A stretch of 6,174 nucleotides of DNA, taken from Myxococcales bacterium. Lineage in GTDB: Bacteria; Myxococcota; Bradymonadia; UBA7976; UBA1532. This document shows positions 5,665 to 6,174 of this stretch, in pieces (within the stretch, counting starts at the first letter, position 1; every line of letters starts with the position of its first letter). Below the pieces are notes generated by a model. It did no database searches, had not been told where the DNA came from, and saw only the letters and a list, made by a program, of their open reading frames with translations. The stretch is taken from contig JAGQJJ010000263.1 in assembly GCA_020430675.1 (NCBI GenBank), positions 1 through 6,174 on the forward strand. Reading direction: 5' to 3'. A program made the position numbers and the translations under genes.

Positions 5665-5683
5665 CACCGGGGTTGACCGGGAC
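5653..5683. repeat. Imperfect inverted repeat between pssA and flp
   Basis: GTCCGGGCGCAAC (5653-5665) and GTTGACCGGGAC (5672-5683) form an imperfect inverted repeat with a 6-nt centre, ACCGGG. The outer GTCC/GGAC and inner CAAC/GTTG pairs match, while the middle differs by a base or two and one insertion. It covers the candidate pssA -35 box and lies just before the candidate flp -35 box, so an operator read by a dimeric regulator is possible. Confidence 0.35.
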
Positions 5684-5685
5684 GG

Positions 5686-5714
5686 TTGGCGGCGGACGCG
5701 CGCTTGGCTATGGT
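5686..5714 (+). promoter_or_regulatory. Candidate sigma-70-like promoter for flp
   Basis: TTGGCG (5686-5691) and TATGGT (5709-5714) are separated by exactly 17 bp and match 4 of 6 consensus bases each. Transcription would start near 5721 and give a leader of about 45 nt before the ATG at 5766. A sigma-54 -24/-12 arrangement was looked for here and not found. Pattern-based only. Confidence 0.35.
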
Positions 5715-5749
5715 GGCAGCAGCAAGTCATGGGCGGGCCGGGCTGCCAC
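5713..5749 (+). promoter_or_regulatory. Perfect 8-bp inverted repeat in the flp leader
   Basis: GTGGCAGC (5713-5720) and GCTGCCAC (5742-5749) are perfect inverse complements separated by 21 nt. The left arm overlaps the end of the candidate -10 box, and the right arm ends 5 nt before the AGGAGG ribosome binding site. It could be an operator or, in RNA, a leader stem-loop. The long loop and the absence of a T run argue against a terminator. Confidence 0.4.
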
Positions 5750-5754
5750 GCCCC

Positions 5755-5760
5755 AGGAGG
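5755..5760 (+). promoter_or_regulatory. Consensus ribosome binding site of flp
   Basis: A full-consensus AGGAGG lies 5 nt before the ATG at 5766. It fixes the start of this small gene and is the strongest Shine-Dalgarno sequence in the window, in keeping with a pilin made in large amounts. Confidence 0.75.
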
Positions 5761-5765
5761 CATCG

Positions 5766-5936
5766 ATGCGCGACCTGATCCGCCGCCTGCGCCACGACGA
5801 CCGGGCGGCGACCGCCGTGGAATACGCCATCATCGCCGCCATCGTGGGCGTCTCGCTCATCGGCGCGCTGGTCTTCTTCCGCGAGGAGCTGGTCAACCTC
5901 TTCCGCCGCATCGCGGCGGCGCTGGGCGGCAACTGA
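5766..5936 (+). CDS. flp: Flp/Fap pilin component, major pilin type of a Tad pilus
   Basis: The 56-residue product is a class IVb Flp prepilin. It has a charged leader (MRDLIRRLRHDDRA), the processing region RAATAVEYAIIAAIVGVSLI with Glu19-Tyr20 at +5/+6, one hydrophobic helix (about 15-38) and a short amphipathic tail rich in Arg and Ala. By analogy with Flp proteins, a type IV prepilin peptidase would cut between Ala14 and Ala15. The usual residue at -1 is Gly, so Ala is unusual. The mature pilin would be 42 residues, assembled by the Tad secretion machinery into adhesive pili. The ATG at 5766 follows a consensus AGGAGG. An in-frame ATG at 5673 exists, but its added sequence has no pilin character. 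The peptidase gene begins 22 nt downstream, supporting a Tad operon. Confidence 0.92.
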   Translation: MRDLIRRLRHDDRAATAVEYAIIAAIVGVSLIGALVFFREELVNLFRRIAAALGGN

Positions 5937-5958
5937 CATCGCGCCGCCTCCCCTGCCC

Positions 5959-6174
5959 ATGCTGATCGTGCTGGCCGGCGGAATGCTCGCGGCGGCGGTC
6001 TTCGATCTGCGCGCGCGCCGCATACCCGACGTGCTCAACCTGGCATTGGGGCTGGCCGGTCTGGCGGTCAACGCCGGGCGGCACGGCCTGCCGGGCCTGG
6101 CCTGGGCCGGCCTCGGTTTGTCAGCAGCGCTGTTGTTCACGCTGGCGCCGTTTGCACGCCGAGCGCTCGGCGGC
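5959..6174 (+). CDS. A24-family prepilin peptidase (TadV/CpaA-like), partial at the right edge
   Basis: The 72 residues seen are the N-terminal part of a small aspartic prepilin peptidase. It begins with a hydrophobic helix and then AAAVFDLRARRIPDVLNLAL, the first catalytic motif of the A24 family, with Asp16 as the catalytic aspartate. More hydrophobic segments follow (about 28-39 and 48-64), and the window ends at ARRALGG, near where the second motif (GxGDxK) is expected. The second catalytic Asp is therefore not visible. The enzyme would remove the leader of Flp, encoded just upstream, and has the size and position of TadV/CpaA. The ATG at 5959 is not preceded by a purine-rich site (the region is C-rich), so translation may depend on coupling to flp, or the true start may be elsewhere, such as GTG at 5968. 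Confidence 0.82.
   Translation, partial: MLIVLAGGMLAAAVFDLRARRIPDVLNLALGLAGLAVNAGRHGLPGLAWAGLGLSAALLFTLAPFARRALGG

Noticed and set aside
5686..5710. Sigma-54 promoter before flp
   Set aside because: TGGCGG and the later TTGG do not have the required GG/GC spacing of a -24/-12 element.
5608..5763. 52-codon N-terminal extension of pssA
   Set aside because: The extension is Pro/Arg-rich, crosses the divergent control region and would start in the flp leader. The ATG at 5607 has its own GGGAG and gives a family-like N-terminus.
5673..5765. Upstream start for flp at 5673
   Set aside because: The added residues (Gly/Ser/Ala-rich) do not look like a prepilin leader, and AGGAGG at 5755-5760 points to the ATG at 5766.

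Overview
The window is a GC-rich stretch with few and short intergenic gaps. It comes from a Gram-negative bacterium: it carries a complete Tol-Pal envelope machine, two predicted outer-membrane lipoproteins and a Tad-type pilin. The very high GC at third codon positions, the IPT/TIG lipoprotein and the Pal with an extra N-terminal helical region suggest a delta-proteobacterial or Myxococcota-like lineage. That placement is inference, and the genus cannot be read from this sequence.

Layout: (1) 1-226, minus strand: the 5' part of a small predicted secreted protein that runs off the left edge. (2) 227-285: a short divergent promoter region with overlapping -10-like boxes framed by a 7-bp inverted repeat. 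(3) 286-663, plus: a small IPT/TIG-domain lipoprotein starting at TTG. (4) 725-4853, plus: five tightly packed genes, tolQ, tolR, a TolA/TonB-like protein, tolB and pal. Spacings are 25 nt, a 4-nt ATGA overlap, 37 nt and 3 nt, so this is very probably one operon. (5) 4864-5607, minus: pssA (CDP-diacylglycerol-serine O-phosphatidyltransferase), convergent with pal and only 10 nt from it. (6) 5608-5765: a divergent regulatory region with two inverted repeats and candidate promoters on both strands. (7) 5766-5936, plus: a Flp pilin, followed at 5959 by the N-terminal part of an A24 prepilin peptidase (TadV/CpaA-like) cut by the right edge. This looks like the start of a Tad pilus locus.

How the genes work together: TolQ and TolR form the inner-membrane proton-driven motor. 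TolA carries the energy across the periplasm, and TolB and Pal form the outer-membrane/peptidoglycan side, which supports envelope constriction and integrity. PssA makes phosphatidylserine, the precursor of phosphatidylethanolamine, so it is also an envelope gene but is separately transcribed. The peptidase next to flp is the expected processing enzyme for that pilin.

No RNA gene, CRISPR array, insertion sequence or clear intrinsic terminator was found. I did not find a new multi-gene system. The points worth a second look are non-standard details of the Tol-Pal proteins (cysteine pairs in TolR and Pal, a TolA membrane helix without the SxxxH motif), the unassigned lipoprotein in front of tolQ, and the inverted repeats in the two divergent intergenic regions.
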